Shown: positions 1-8,668 of the stretch, piece by piece
Layout of the letters: each line of letters begins with the position of its first letter
How positions within the stretch are numbered: position 1 is the first letter of the stretch
Source of the DNA: CBDDEC01 sp965198045
Lineage (GTDB): Bacteria > Chloroflexota > Dehalococcoidia > UBA2979
Reading direction: 5' to 3'
Assembly: GCA_965198045.1 (NCBI GenBank)
Contig: CBDAOL010000009.1
Span: 248,001-312,000 of the forward strand
DNA: 64,000 nucleotides
Made by a program: the position numbers and the translations under genes
The notes under the pieces: generated by a model
Told to the model about the DNA's origin: nothing
Database searches by the model: none
The model's input: the letters and a program-made list of their open reading frames with translations, nothing else

Positions 1-194
1 AGGGCGTTCTGCAGCTCCTCGCGGCGGTCGAGCAGCGCACGGTTCCGTGGCCCGAACTCGTTCAACAGTTCGGCGAGGCCGCGCCAGAACACCCCGGACT
101 CGACGTTCGAGCCGGGCAGCGCCTCGTCCTCGACGAAGCGGAAGAGCGCCTCGGCGACGGAGAGGCCCGCGACTTCGACGTAGTCCTCGCTCAT
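1..194 (-). CDS. glcB: malate synthase G, N-terminal part (cut by window edge)
   Basis: The reverse complement starts at ATG 194-192 with a GGAGAG ribosome site just upstream and stays open to the window edge, giving 64 residues. The stretch contains VAGLSVAEALFRFVEDEALP, then GVFWRGLAELL, then a PRNRALLDRREELQ segment. These match, in order, the well-known amino terminus of malate synthase isoform G (VGGLQVA...LYDFVNDEALPGTG..., FWAG, PKNRALLAKRDELQ). The family condenses glyoxylate with acetyl-CoA to malate in the glyoxylate bypass; the full protein is about 720 residues, so the catalytic part lies outside the window. It is divergent from the dehydrogenase starting at 324. Confidence 0.88.
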   Translation of the reverse strand, partial: MSEDYVEVAGLSVAEALFRFVEDEALPGSNVESGVFWRGLAELLNEFGPRNRALLDRREELQNA

Positions 195-323
195 GGCTCT
201 CTCCTCGTTGCGCCTGAGCCACGTTAGCGGAATGCGGCCTGCGACATCGACCCTCGGCCGCTACAGTCTGCGACGACCGCCGGGACCGGCCGCGGTGTGT
301 GCGCAGGCACGAGGAGGATGGCG

Positions 324-1196
324 ATGGCAGGCGAACGTGTGGCGTTCATCGGACTGGGCGTGATGGGCTACCCCATGGCGGGACATCTCGCGGCGGCGGG
401 CCACGAGGTCACCGTCTACAACCGCACGACCGCGGTCGCACAGCGCTGGGCCGACGAGCACGGCGGCGAGCGCGCGTCGACGCCGGCCGAGGCTGCCGAG
501 GGCGCCGCCTATGTCTTCGCCTGCGTCGGCAACGACGACGACCTGCGCAGCGTTGTCCTTGGCGACGATGGGGTGCTCGCCGGGATGGCCGAGGGCGCTG
601 TCTTCGTCGACCACACCACCGCCTCCGCCAACGTCGCGCGGGAACTCGGCGCGATCGCGGCAGAGCGCGGGGTCGGGTTCCTCGACGCGCCGATCTCCGG
701 CGGGCAGGCGGGTGCGGAAAACGGGCAGCTCACTGTGATGGTCGGCGGCGCGCCCGAGGTCTTCGCGAGCGCCGAGCCGTTGATGCAGGTCTACGGCCGC
801 GCGGTCACGCTCCTCGGCCCGATCGGCTCGGGGCAGCTCACGAAGATGTCGAACCAGATCGCGATCGCCGGCACGCTGCAAGGGCTCTCCGAGGCGCTCA
901 ACTTCGCAGTGCGCGCTGGCCTCGACGGCAAGCAGGTCGTCGACGTGATCTCGAAGGGCGCCGCCGGGTCCTGGCAGATGGAGAACCGCGGCGAGACGAT
1001 GATCGACGACGAGTTCGAGTTCGGCTTCGCAGTCGACTGGATGTCCAAGGACCTCGGCATCGCGCTCGACGAGGCCGGTCGCAACGGCTCGACCTTGCCG
1101 GTTGCCACCCTCGTCGCGCAGTTCTACCGCGAGGTGCAGGCGATGGGCGGCGGGCGCTGGGACACCTCGAGCCTGCTTCGCCGGCTGACGCGTTAG
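324..1196 (+). CDS. NAD(P)-dependent oxidoreductase, 3-hydroxyisobutyrate dehydrogenase family
   Basis: A 290-residue beta-hydroxyacid dehydrogenase. The amino terminus carries the Rossmann motif GLGVMGYPMAGHL, followed by a VTVYNRT loop that usually selects NADP or NAD, the substrate-loop SGG (ISGGQAGAENG) and the catalytic-lysine segment GQLTKMSNQ. The all-alpha C-terminal domain is complete, so length and order fit 3-hydroxyisobutyrate, tartronate semialdehyde or glyoxylate/succinic semialdehyde reductases; the exact substrate cannot be told. In-frame starts exist at GTG 297, ATG 318 and ATG 324; I chose 324 because GAGGAGG at 311-317 sits six bases before it, whereas it touches ATG 318. 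The gene is alone on this strand and faces a 2-hydroxyacid dehydrogenase. Confidence 0.85.
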   Translation: MAGERVAFIGLGVMGYPMAGHLAAAGHEVTVYNRTTAVAQRWADEHGGERASTPAEAAEGAAYVFACVGNDDDLRSVVLGDDGVLAGMAEGAVFVDHTTASANVARELGAIAAERGVGFLDAPISGGQAGAENGQLTVMVGGAPEVFASAEPLMQVYGRAVTLLGPIGSGQLTKMSNQIAIAGTLQGLSEALNFAVRAGLDGKQVVDVISKGAAGSWQMENRGETMIDDEFEFGFAVDWMSKDLGIALDEAGRNGSTLPVATLVAQFYREVQAMGGGRWDTSSLLRRLTR

Positions 1197-1237
1197 CGCT
1201 CTTCGATCATCAACCGGACGACGTCAGATCGGAGCGC

Positions 1238-2329
1238 CTAGCGGTTCGGGCCGCGGGTCATCGGCACCGGCTGCCAGCGGAGAAGCTTCGATGCAGCGAG
1301 CACGCCGGGGTTGACGACGCTTCGCGGCCAGCGACCCTGCAGCGCAGCGGCCAGCTCCTGGCCCAGCCGCCGGCGTGTCTCCGGCATCATGCGCGAGGTC
1401 GCCGAGGCGACGTGCGGCGTGATGATCACGTTGTCCATGCGCAGCAGCGGGTTCTCTGTGTCGACTGGCTCCGTCTCGAAGACATCAAGGCCCGCGCCCG
1501 CGATTTCGCCTCGCTGCAGCGCCTCGATCAGCGCGTCCTCGTCGTGGCAGGGGCCTCGGCCGGCGTTGACGAAGAGGGCGGTCGGCTTCATCGCCAGGAA
1601 GTGCTCGCGGGAGATCATGGCGCGCGTCTCGTCGTTCAGCGGTGCGTGGTTCGAGACGAAGTCGGCGCGCTCGAACAGTTCGAGGTAGCCAACCGGCTCG
1701 ACCCCCTCGGTCGTCATCTCCAGCTCGCTGACATATGGGTCGTGCGCGATCACGCGCAGGCCGAAGGCGTGGCAGCGCCGCGCCACTGCGCGGGCGACGT
1801 TGCCGTAGGAGATCAGCCCGATCGTCTGACCGTAGAGGCGGGGGAAGTTGCGCAGGTACGGATGTCCCTCGACCCAGCGACCCGAGAGGATCATCTCGCG
1901 CATCTCATAGAGCCGGCGGTGGGCGGCGAGGAGGATCGTCATCGTGTGATCCGCGACCTCCTCGATGAACACGTCGGGCACATTCGTGACCGGGATGCCG
2001 GCCTCCGTCGCCGCGTCCACGTCGACGGTGTCGGTGCCGACGCTGCCGCAGCCGATCACGACCGCGCGTTCGAGGCCGGCGATGATCTCGGCGTTGATGC
2101 GGCGACCGCGCGCAATCAAAGCGTCGGCGTGCCTGGCGGCCTCGACGAACTCGGCGTCGGTCTCGGCGCGGATCTCGACGATCTCGGCGTCGATGCGGTC
2201 CAGCGCCTCGCGCTCGAAGCTGTAGTCCGCGGCGGCGAGGTTGAACGAGGAGCCGCCGCCCTGCTCCGTGCTGCGCGGCGCCTGCACCGCCACGGTGAAC
2301 CTCGGCTGGCCGCTGCTGTCGTTCGTCAT
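1238..2329 (-). CDS. D-2-hydroxyacid dehydrogenase, C-terminal-binding-protein-like
   Basis: A 363-residue member of the D-isomer-specific 2-hydroxyacid dehydrogenases, which reduce 2-keto acids with NADH. The substrate domain comes first, then the coenzyme domain, then the catalytic triad: Arg in NAGRG, Glu in FETEPV, His in TPHVASA. The dinucleotide loop reads GLISYGNVARAVA where most relatives have G-x-G-x-x-G; the first and last glycines are Ser and Ala, a change also seen in CtBP-like and some phosphoglycerate dehydrogenase-like proteins. An amino-terminal extension of about 30 residues precedes the fold. Start is ATG 2329-2327 with AGGTCAGCG upstream. A TAGCAT -10-like hexamer at 2354-2359 suggests its own promoter. 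The substrate is unknown. Confidence 0.82.
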   Translation of the reverse strand: MTNDSSGQPRFTVAVQAPRSTEQGGGSSFNLAAADYSFEREALDRIDAEIVEIRAETDAEFVEAARHADALIARGRRINAEIIAGLERAVVIGCGSVGTDTVDVDAATEAGIPVTNVPDVFIEEVADHTMTILLAAHRRLYEMREMILSGRWVEGHPYLRNFPRLYGQTIGLISYGNVARAVARRCHAFGLRVIAHDPYVSELEMTTEGVEPVGYLELFERADFVSNHAPLNDETRAMISREHFLAMKPTALFVNAGRGPCHDEDALIEALQRGEIAGAGLDVFETEPVDTENPLLRMDNVIITPHVASATSRMMPETRRRLGQELAAALQGRWPRSVVNPGVLAASKLLRWQPVPMTRGPNR

Positions 2330-2353
2330 CGCTGACCTCCACTGCCGCGCGTC

Positions 2354-2359
2354 ATGCTA
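2354..2359 (-). promoter_or_regulatory. putative -10 element (TAGCAT) for the 2-hydroxyacid dehydrogenase
   Basis: TAGCAT on the minus strand lies 24 bases before the start at 2329, in the short gap after the upstream kinase gene. It fits the TANNNT pattern seen before most transcription units in this window. No matching -35 box is visible. Confidence 0.35.
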
Positions 2360-2415
2360 CCGCGCGCAGGGATGGGGGCCAGCCGGGCCGTCCGAGTTTG
2401 CGCAGACCGCGCGGA

Positions 2416-3192
2416 TCAAGAGACGTAGTCGTAGAGCAGCCGGTAGTAACGGATCCGCTCCGCGTCAGGCTCGACACCATAGGCCCGCAGGAAAGTCTCC
2501 TCCCAGCCCTCGCCGAGGTTCCAGACCGTGCTCCAGCTGCCGACCGCGAGGTCCCACCAGCGATCGGCCACCCCCAGCTCGCCGAGGTCGACATAACCGC
2601 GAGGCTCCCAGTCCTCGAACAGCACGTTGGGGAAGCAGTAGTCGCCGTGGCACACCACGAGGTGATCCTCGCTGGGTCGGTAGGCCTCGAGGATCGCGAG
2701 TCCATGTTCCGGCGTGAGGTGCTCGAACTCCGGGTGGAACGGGCCGGCGACGCCGCGGGCGGCGCGTTCACGAGCCGAGGTCAGTAGAGCATCGAGCCTC
2801 GAATCGAATGGACAATCCTCGACGGGTGCCTCATGGAACTGCCGGAGCGCCTCGCCGAGGGCCGTCGCGACGCGTTCCGGCTCGGCGAGGTACCGCTCGT
2901 CGGTGGCGTCGCTGCCGGGCAGCGCCTCGGTGAGCAGCCAATCGACCGCGCCGTCGGACCCGGCCTCGACGACGCGCGGTACGTCGAGGTGGCGTGCCGC
3001 CCAGCGCATCCGCGCGGCCTCGTCGGCCACGCGCGGAAACCACGAGGGGGCGCCGAGCTTGAGGAAGCGCACGCGCCCGTCGCGGTGCTCGAGCCGGTAG
3101 GTCGAGACCGCTGACGCATACTCGTAGTGCAGCCGGTGCGACCACTCCGCATGCGCGCGCCGAAGCGCCTGCGGCGCGCGTTCGAACTCCAC
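2416..3192 (-). CDS. aminoglycoside 3'-phosphotransferase-like kinase
   Basis: A 258-residue protein kinase-like phosphotransferase. Visible landmarks are the nucleotide lysine in RFLKLG (K45), the catalytic loop CHGDYCFPN (D184, N189) and the metal-binding D202 followed by GELGVADRWWDLA. The sequence around these loops is close to the APH(3') pattern HGDxCxPN / D-x-GRxGVADRYQD, closer than to choline or homoserine kinases. Length matches APH(3') enzymes (about 260). Such genes in environmental genomes often have unknown small-molecule substrates, so resistance is not implied. Start is a GTG at 3192-3190, 15 bases after the P450 stop, so the two genes are probably co-transcribed and the kinase could phosphorylate a hydroxylated product; that link is inference. 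Confidence 0.8.
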   Translation of the reverse strand: MEFERAPQALRRAHAEWSHRLHYEYASAVSTYRLEHRDGRVRFLKLGAPSWFPRVADEAARMRWAARHLDVPRVVEAGSDGAVDWLLTEALPGSDATDERYLAEPERVATALGEALRQFHEAPVEDCPFDSRLDALLTSARERAARGVAGPFHPEFEHLTPEHGLAILEAYRPSEDHLVVCHGDYCFPNVLFEDWEPRGYVDLGELGVADRWWDLAVGSWSTVWNLGEGWEETFLRAYGVEPDAERIRYYRLLYDYVS

Positions 3193-3207
3193 CGGGCGCC
3201 CGGCGGG

Positions 3208-4491
3208 CTAGCTCACGCGCAGCGGCAATGACCGCAGGCCACGGAACGCTCCGCCACCGCGCCACTCGACCTCGTCGATGGGGAGCGCCGCCTCGATGTG
3301 TTCGTAGCGCTCGAGGAGCGCGCGCAACGCGCCCTGCGCCTCCGCACGCGCCAACGGCGCTCCGATGCAGTAATGAATGCCCCCGCCGAACGAGAGGTGG
3401 CGGTTCTCCTCGCGCGTCACATCGAACGTCTCTGGGTCGTCGAACACGTCGGGGTCGCGGTTGGCGCCCATGAGCGATACGGCCACGCTGCGGTGCTTGC
3501 CGACGGGGCAGCCCGCAATCTCCGTGTCGTCCGCCATGAGGCGGCCGGAGTTCGACACGGGCGGTGTGTAGCGCAGCATCTCCTCGACGGCCGCCGGCAC
3601 GCGATCCAGATCGTCGCGCAGGATCTGCATCTGGTCGGGGTGCCGCAACAGCTCGAGCAGGCCGTTGCCGAGCAGGTCCGTCGTGGTGAGGTTGCCCGCC
3701 GCCAGCAGCAGCCGACAGAGCGCGATCATCTCCGGTTCGCTCAGCCGGTCGCCCTCCTCCTCCGCCTCGATCAGCCGCGAGATCAGGTCGTCGCCGGGGT
3801 CGTCACGGCGGCGCTCGACCTGCTCGCGGAAGTAGTCCGCGAGGGCGAGCGAGCCGGCGCGCGCCTCCTGCATGCGCTGGCGCAGCGCCTCCATGTCTTT
3901 CATGTCCGAGGGGCTGACTGAGACGAGCGCGTGTGACCACTCCTTGAACTTGTCCCGGTCCTCCGGCGGGACGCCCAGCAGTTCCGAGATCACGATCACC
4001 GGCAGTGGCGTCGCCATCACGTCCATGAACTCGATCTCGGGCTCGCCTGCGACGGCGTCGAGGAGTTCGTTCGCGATCTCCGTGATGCGCGGCTTGATCT
4101 CCTCGATCGCTCGCGGCGTGAACGCTTTGTTCACCAGTCCGCGGATGCGGTCGTGCTCCGGCGGGTCGAGCGTGAGGATGCTCGGCGGGAGCGCGTCGTC
4201 GGCGCGGGCGCCGCGGCGGCGCGGGTCGTCCTCGGGCAGCTTCCGTGCGTCGGAAATGTGCTCGCGGGAGCGCAGCACGTCGTTCACATCGTCGTAGTGC
4301 GTGACGACATAGCCCTCCGGTCCGAACCCGGCCAGCCCGCCGTCCGAGCGGTGGATGCGGCCGGCCTCGCGCATCTCACGCAGCACGGCGTGCGGGTCTT
4401 TGAGGAACTCGATGTCAATCGGCTGGTACGCCTCGGGCGCCCGCGGAATCGGGTCGACGGCGTCGGTGTCGCTGCTCGGCTCGCTCGTCAT
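3208..4491 (-). CDS. cytochrome P450 (bacterial class I type)
   Basis: A 427-residue soluble P450. The heme-thiolate loop is FGGGIHYCIGAPLAR with the cysteine ligand, the K-helix ExxR is EEMLR, and the I-helix is AAGNLTTTDLLGNG. In the I-helix the acid of the usual acid-alcohol pair (AGxD/E-T) is Leu, as in the second P450 at 35966-37228. These enzymes take electrons from a ferredoxin or flavodoxin and hydroxylate small organics; no redox partner gene is adjacent. Its product is probably used with the APH-like kinase encoded 15 bases downstream. Start ATG 4491 follows a GGAGAGAT ribosome site. The C-terminal segment (EWRGGGAFRGLRSLPLRV) is almost identical to the second P450, so the two are paralogs. 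Confidence 0.93.
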   Translation of the reverse strand: MTSEPSSDTDAVDPIPRAPEAYQPIDIEFLKDPHAVLREMREAGRIHRSDGGLAGFGPEGYVVTHYDDVNDVLRSREHISDARKLPEDDPRRRGARADDALPPSILTLDPPEHDRIRGLVNKAFTPRAIEEIKPRITEIANELLDAVAGEPEIEFMDVMATPLPVIVISELLGVPPEDRDKFKEWSHALVSVSPSDMKDMEALRQRMQEARAGSLALADYFREQVERRRDDPGDDLISRLIEAEEEGDRLSEPEMIALCRLLLAAGNLTTTDLLGNGLLELLRHPDQMQILRDDLDRVPAAVEEMLRYTPPVSNSGRLMADDTEIAGCPVGKHRSVAVSLMGANRDPDVFDDPETFDVTREENRHLSFGGGIHYCIGAPLARAEAQGALRALLERYEHIEAALPIDEVEWRGGGAFRGLRSLPLRVS

Positions 4492-4528
4492 GGTTCGATC
4501 TCTCCTCGGGCTCGCATGGCTGCCGGCG

Positions 4529-4534
4529 ATCGTA
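4529..4534 (-). promoter_or_regulatory. putative -10 element (TACGAT) for the P450-kinase pair
   Basis: TACGAT on the minus strand lies 37 bases before the P450 start at 4491 in the intergenic region shared with the divergent pirin gene. It matches the TANNNT pattern common to this window. Confidence 0.35.
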
Positions 4535-4648
4535 CGAGGTTTGAGCGCTCAAGGTCGCCTCGCCGGATGGCAGGATCGCCGCGCGGTAAGATCGAAGAGG
4601 ACTCCTCCGAAACGTCGCGCCCAGACCAGATCGATTGGACCAATCGCC

Positions 4649-5608
4649 ATGCCGGCTGTCACCGTCGACGACCTGCTGCTGCTGCCACGCGTCGCCGAGC
4701 CGCTGGCGGGGGCCGCCGATCGTGCAGTGAGTTGCGTCACGACGGCGCCTCGAGGGTTTGAGGGCGAGGGCTTCCCGGTGCGCCGCGCCTTCTACGGCGT
4801 CGATCTCGCCGACCTCGACCCGTTCATCCACCTCGATCAGATGGGCGAGGTCGAGTACGCACCCGGCGAGCCGAAGGGCACGCCCTGGCACCCGCACCGC
4901 GGCTTCGAGACCGTGACCTACATGATCGACGGGACATTCGAGCACGAGGATTCGCAGGGCGGCGGTGGCGTCATCACCAACGGCGACACGCAATGGATGA
5001 CCGCCGGCTCGGGCATCCTCCATATCGAGAAGCCGCCCGAGGCGCTCGTGATGTCGGGTGGGCTGTTCCACGGCTTCCAGCTCTGGGTCAATCTCCCCGC
5101 GGCCGACAAGTTCCTCGACCCGCGTTACCAGGACATCCGCGCCGGCGAGGTGTCGCTGCTGACCTCCCCGGATGGCGGCGCGCTGTTGAGGCTGATCGCC
5201 GGCGACCTCGCCGGCGACCTCGCCGGCCACCACGGCCCCGGCAGCACGCACACGCCGATCACGATGGTCCACGCGACGGTGCATCCCGGCGTCCGACTGC
5301 ACGTGCCGTGGAACCCCCATTTCAACGCGCTCGCGTACGTGCTCAACGGCCGCGGCGCCTTTGGCCCGCAGCAGGTCGCGGCGGAGATGGGGCAGCTGGT
5401 GGTCTACGGCCCGGGTGACGCGATCACCGCGAGGGCAGACGAGCAGCAGGAGTCGCGCAGCCCCAACCTCGACCTGCTGATCCTCGGTGGGCAGCCGATC
5501 GGCGAGCCGGTCGTGTGGCAGGGCCCCTTCGTCATGAACACCCACGCCGAGCTGGCGCAGGCGTTCGACGACTACCGCCACGGGCGGCTCGGGATGATCC
5601 CGGGCTAG
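4649..5608 (+). CDS. pirin family protein
   Basis: A 319-residue bicupin of the pirin family. The first cupin has the metal-ligand run WHPHRGFETVTYMIDG, followed by HEDSQG and GDTQWMTAGSGILH; the second cupin covers roughly residues 190-290. Family members are iron-binding proteins acting as redox-sensitive co-regulators or as quercetin dioxygenase-like enzymes; which applies here is unknown. The open frame continues upstream to 4355 but that part is antisense to the P450; ATG 4649 is the first plausible start and gives the usual start just before a short variable region. The stop codon overlaps the convergent membrane-protein stop by three bases. Confidence 0.88.
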   Translation: MPAVTVDDLLLLPRVAEPLAGAADRAVSCVTTAPRGFEGEGFPVRRAFYGVDLADLDPFIHLDQMGEVEYAPGEPKGTPWHPHRGFETVTYMIDGTFEHEDSQGGGGVITNGDTQWMTAGSGILHIEKPPEALVMSGGLFHGFQLWVNLPAADKFLDPRYQDIRAGEVSLLTSPDGGALLRLIAGDLAGDLAGHHGPGSTHTPITMVHATVHPGVRLHVPWNPHFNALAYVLNGRGAFGPQQVAAEMGQLVVYGPGDAITARADEQQESRSPNLDLLILGGQPIGEPVVWQGPFVMNTHAELAQAFDDYRHGRLGMIPG

Positions 5609-6261
5609 CCGGCGGCCGCTGCCTCCGGTGGCTGCTCGCGGCGGATGGTGCGCGAGACCAGCACCCACGTGGTCCAGATCAGGACGGCATTCAGCGGCCA
5701 GCTGATCACGCGTGTCCAGATCAGATACTCGCCGACGCTCAGTTCTTGCAGCATGTAGATGCGCAGCGCCGCCTGCGCTGCGTTGACCGCTACCCAGAGC
5801 CACGTCGTCAGGTAGAACACGCGATGGTCGCTGGCGATCAGCCCTCGTATGCGCGGGGAGAGCTCCGTCGCGATCAGGCCGAACATCGGCCGCCTCAGCG
5901 CGATGCTGCCGAGGCCGATCGCCACCGAGATCGCGTCGCCGACCGGGTCGTTCGCCAGATAGACGCGCTCGCTGTGCACGACGATCCCGGCGATGGCCGC
6001 GCCACCCGCCACGAAGATGCTGATCACCGCCAACGCCCCGATCGCGCCTCGCTGGCGCGTGCGTGCGAAGACGAAGATCGAGGTGAAGAGCCCGGCGCCG
6101 ATCGCGAGTTCCACGTGGCCGGCGCGGCGGATCACCCAGAACACGAGCGCGGGCAGCGCCGCGATCGCGAAGCGCGGGTCGACGGTGGGCTGCATCAGCT
6201 CCTCGCGCGAGGGGTGGCCCTCGGGCGAGGCGTCCCGAGGCTCAGGCGGTTGGTCGGACAT
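5605..6261 (-). CDS. integral membrane protein, DUF3159/VC0807-like
   Basis: A 218-residue protein with a charged 30-residue amino terminus and about five or six hydrophobic segments (residues ~30-45, 50-70, 72-95, 115-130, 150-170, 185-205). The order ALPALVFWVIRR, then a paired helix, then RRPMFGLIATEL and a C-terminal TM pair resembles the VC0807/DUF3159 group of small membrane proteins of unknown function. ATG 6261 is chosen; the longer open frame to 7464 is antisense to the xanthine-dehydrogenase gene. It is convergent with the pirin gene, with overlapping stop codons, and divergent from the molybdenum protein at 6373. Confidence 0.65.
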   Translation of the reverse strand: MSDQPPEPRDASPEGHPSREELMQPTVDPRFAIAALPALVFWVIRRAGHVELAIGAGLFTSIFVFARTRQRGAIGALAVISIFVAGGAAIAGIVVHSERVYLANDPVGDAISVAIGLGSIALRRPMFGLIATELSPRIRGLIASDHRVFYLTTWLWVAVNAAQAALRIYMLQELSVGEYLIWTRVISWPLNAVLIWTTWVLVSRTIRREQPPEAAAAG

Positions 6262-6316
6262 GGATCCAGTATGAGGCCCGACACGGGTTCGACGCTGACC
6301 TCCCGCGGCGGCTGTG

Positions 6317-6322
6317 TATGAT
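6317..6322 (+). promoter_or_regulatory. putative -10 element (TATGAT) for the molybdenum hydroxylase gene
   Basis: TATGAT lies 50 bases before the ATG at 6373 in the divergent intergenic region and matches the recurring upstream hexamer of this window. No convincing -35 is seen. Confidence 0.4.
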
Positions 6323-6372
6323 TCAGTTAGCGAGCAGCGATCAGCGGTCGACCGCATGCGAGAGGCAGCGAC

Positions 6373-8658
6373 ATGACGACGGCAGAGCGCCCCGACACGG
6401 TCATTGGCACGCGACCGATCCGGCCTGACGGGGTCGACAAGGTGACGGGTCACGCCGTCTACGGCGCCGACGTGCGCCTCAACGGCATGCTCACCGGCCG
6501 CGTGCTGCGCAGCCCGCACGCACACGCCATCATCACGCGCCTGGACGCCTCGAAGGCGCTCGCCCTCCCGGGCGTCCATGCCGTCGTCACGTTCGAGGAC
6601 TTCCCGGAGCCCGGCGAGCCGGTGATGCAGACGATGCGCGGCCCGCAGCCGGCCGCCTGGGACGTTGAGCGCGTCATGGCGCGGCGCAAGGTCCTCTTCC
6701 GCGGCCACCCGGTCGCCGCCATCGCCGCCAGCGACCCGCACGTCGCCGAGGACGCCCTCGAACTGATCGAGGTCGAGTACGAGGTGCTGCCGGCCGTGGT
6801 CAGCCTCGACGACGCGCTCGCACCGAACGCGCCGATCCTGCACGACGACGGCATGGCCGAACTCGTCAATGGCCTGTTCGAGCCCGTGGACGGCAAGCCC
6901 ACGAACATCGCGCGCAGCTTCGAGCTGACGCTTGGCGACATCGATGCCGGGTTCGAAGAGGCCGAGGTCATCCTCGAGCGCGAGTACGGGACCTCGATGG
7001 CCCACCAGGGCTACATCGAGACGCACAACGGCACGGCGGTATGGACGGACGACGCCCGCGTCACGATCTGGACGAGCACGCAGGGCGCATTCGGCGTGCG
7101 TGGCATCGTCGCGCGGCTCCTCGACATGCCGCTGGGCGACATCCGTGTCATCCCGGCGGAGATCGGTGGCGGTTTCGGCGCGAAGAACGTCGTCTACCTC
7201 GAGCCGATCGCCGTGCTGCTGGCGAAGAAGAGCGGACGGCCCGTGCAGGTAACGATGAACCGCACCGAGGTCCTGGAGGCGACCGGACCGACATCGGGCA
7301 CGCGCTCTCGGGTCCGGCTCGGCGCCAAGCGCGACGGCACCTTCGTTGCGTGCGACATCCTGCTCGAGTACGAGGCTGGCGGGTACCCGGGATCGCCTGT
7401 GGCTGGCGGCGCACGCTGCGCCGTCGGGCCCTACACGGTGCCCAACCAACGCGTGATCGGTCACGACGTGGTCGTCAACAAGCCGAAGGTCGCGGCGTAC
7501 CGCGCTCCCGGCGCGCCCGCGTCCGAATTCGCGGTCGAGTCACTGATCGATGAGCTGGCGGAACGCCTCGAGATGGACCCGATGGAGCTGCGTCAGATGA
7601 ACATGGCCCTCGAGGGCGGTTCGCGCACAGATGGCGCGGTCCATGGTTCGCTCGGCGTACAGCAGGTGATGGAGGCCGTGGTCGCCCACCCGCACTACCG
7701 CGCAGAACTCTCCGGCGACAACGTCGGGCGCGGCGTGGCGATGGGATTCTGGCAGAACGGCGCCGGCGAGTCCAGCGCCTATGCCAACGTCCACGCGGAC
7801 GGCCACGTCACGCTGGTCACCGGCTCGGTCGACATCGGCGGCCAGCGTGCCGCGCTCGCGATGCAATTCGCCGAGGCGATGGGCATCCCCTACGACCACA
7901 TCCAGTCGCTCGTGGGCGACACCGACACGATCGGCTTCACCACCAACACCGGCGGCAGCCGCACCACGTTCGCAACGGGGTGGGCCGTATACCAGGCCGC
8001 CCTCGACGTGCGCGCGCAGCTCGAGGAACGCATCGCGCGCATCTGGAACGTCGAGGCGCACGAGGTGACGTACGACCCGGACGGCGCAGTGCTGCGTGGC
8101 CCGGCTGGCAACGAGATGACGTTCACGGACGCTGCGCGACGCCTGCCCGCCACCGGCGGGAACATCCAGGGCCGCGCCGACATCGTGGCCACGAACGTCG
8201 GCAAGGTCGGCGCTTGCTTCGGCGCGCACATCGCCGACGTCGAGGTCGACCTGGAGACCGGCAAGGTGACGGTGCTCCGCTATACGGCCATCCAGGACGT
8301 CGGCCGCGCCATTCACCCCGCCTACGTCGAGGGGCAGATCGAGGGCGGCGCTGTGCAGGGCATCGGCATGGCCCTGAACGAGGAGTACGTCTACGACGAC
8401 GAAGGCCGGATGCTCAACTCGTCCTTCCTCGACTACCGCATGCCGGTCGCAAACGACCTGCCGATGATGGAGACGGTGCTCGTCGAGGTGCCGAATCCGG
8501 GCCACCCCTACGGCGTGCGCGGGGTCGGCGAGGTGCCGATCGTGCCGCCGCTCGGCGCGATCGCGAACGCCATCTACGACGCCGTCGGGGTCCGCATCAC
8601 GCAGCTGCCGGCCACGCCTCCCGTGCTCCTCGCGGAGCTCGAGGCGGCGAAGTTGTAG
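6373..8658 (+). CDS. xanthine dehydrogenase family molybdopterin-binding subunit (orphan, CoxL/XdhB type)
   Basis: A 761-residue large subunit of a molybdenum hydroxylase. The first part (to about residue 130) is the a/b-hammerhead domain (GADVRLNGMLTGRVLRSPHA); the rest is the molybdopterin-binding domain. Seen are EIGGGFGAKN, AYRAPGAPASEF at the position of the CoxL signature (AYxCSFR in true CO dehydrogenase, AYRGAGR in form II) and the catalytic-glutamate loop GVRGVGEVPIVPP. The signature shows it is not a form I CO dehydrogenase. Normally a [2Fe-2S] subunit and an FAD subunit sit beside it; here neither is adjacent, and the only partner is a MoaD-like gene 10 bases downstream. ATG 6373 follows a GAGAGGCA ribosome site. 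Substrate unknown. Confidence 0.88.
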   Translation: MTTAERPDTVIGTRPIRPDGVDKVTGHAVYGADVRLNGMLTGRVLRSPHAHAIITRLDASKALALPGVHAVVTFEDFPEPGEPVMQTMRGPQPAAWDVERVMARRKVLFRGHPVAAIAASDPHVAEDALELIEVEYEVLPAVVSLDDALAPNAPILHDDGMAELVNGLFEPVDGKPTNIARSFELTLGDIDAGFEEAEVILEREYGTSMAHQGYIETHNGTAVWTDDARVTIWTSTQGAFGVRGIVARLLDMPLGDIRVIPAEIGGGFGAKNVVYLEPIAVLLAKKSGRPVQVTMNRTEVLEATGPTSGTRSRVRLGAKRDGTFVACDILLEYEAGGYPGSPVAGGARCAVGPYTVPNQRVIGHDVVVNKPKVAAYRAPGAPASEFAVESLIDELAERLEMDPMELRQMNMALEGGSRTDGAVHGSLGVQQVMEAVVAHPHYRAELSGDNVGRGVAMGFWQNGAGESSAYANVHADGHVTLVTGSVDIGGQRAALAMQFAEAMGIPYDHIQSLVGDTDTIGFTTNTGGSRTTFATGWAVYQAALDVRAQLEERIARIWNVEAHEVTYDPDGAVLRGPAGNEMTFTDAARRLPATGGNIQGRADIVATNVGKVGACFGAHIADVEVDLETGKVTVLRYTAIQDVGRAIHPAYVEGQIEGGAVQGIGMALNEEYVYDDEGRMLNSSFLDYRMPVANDLPMMETVLVEVPNPGHPYGVRGVGEVPIVPPLGAIANAIYDAVGVRITQLPATPPVLLAELEAAKL

Positions 8659-8668
8659 GCACACGACC

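Noticed and set aside
299..2335. A 678-codon plus-strand frame across the first two dehydrogenase genes
   Set aside because: It is arginine-rich, overlaps a well-supported gene on the same strand in another frame, and is antisense to the 2-hydroxyacid dehydrogenase.
6262..7464. Long amino-terminal extension of the 5605 membrane protein
   Set aside because: The extension is antisense to the molybdenum hydroxylase gene and loses the hydrophobic character; the gene start is 6261.
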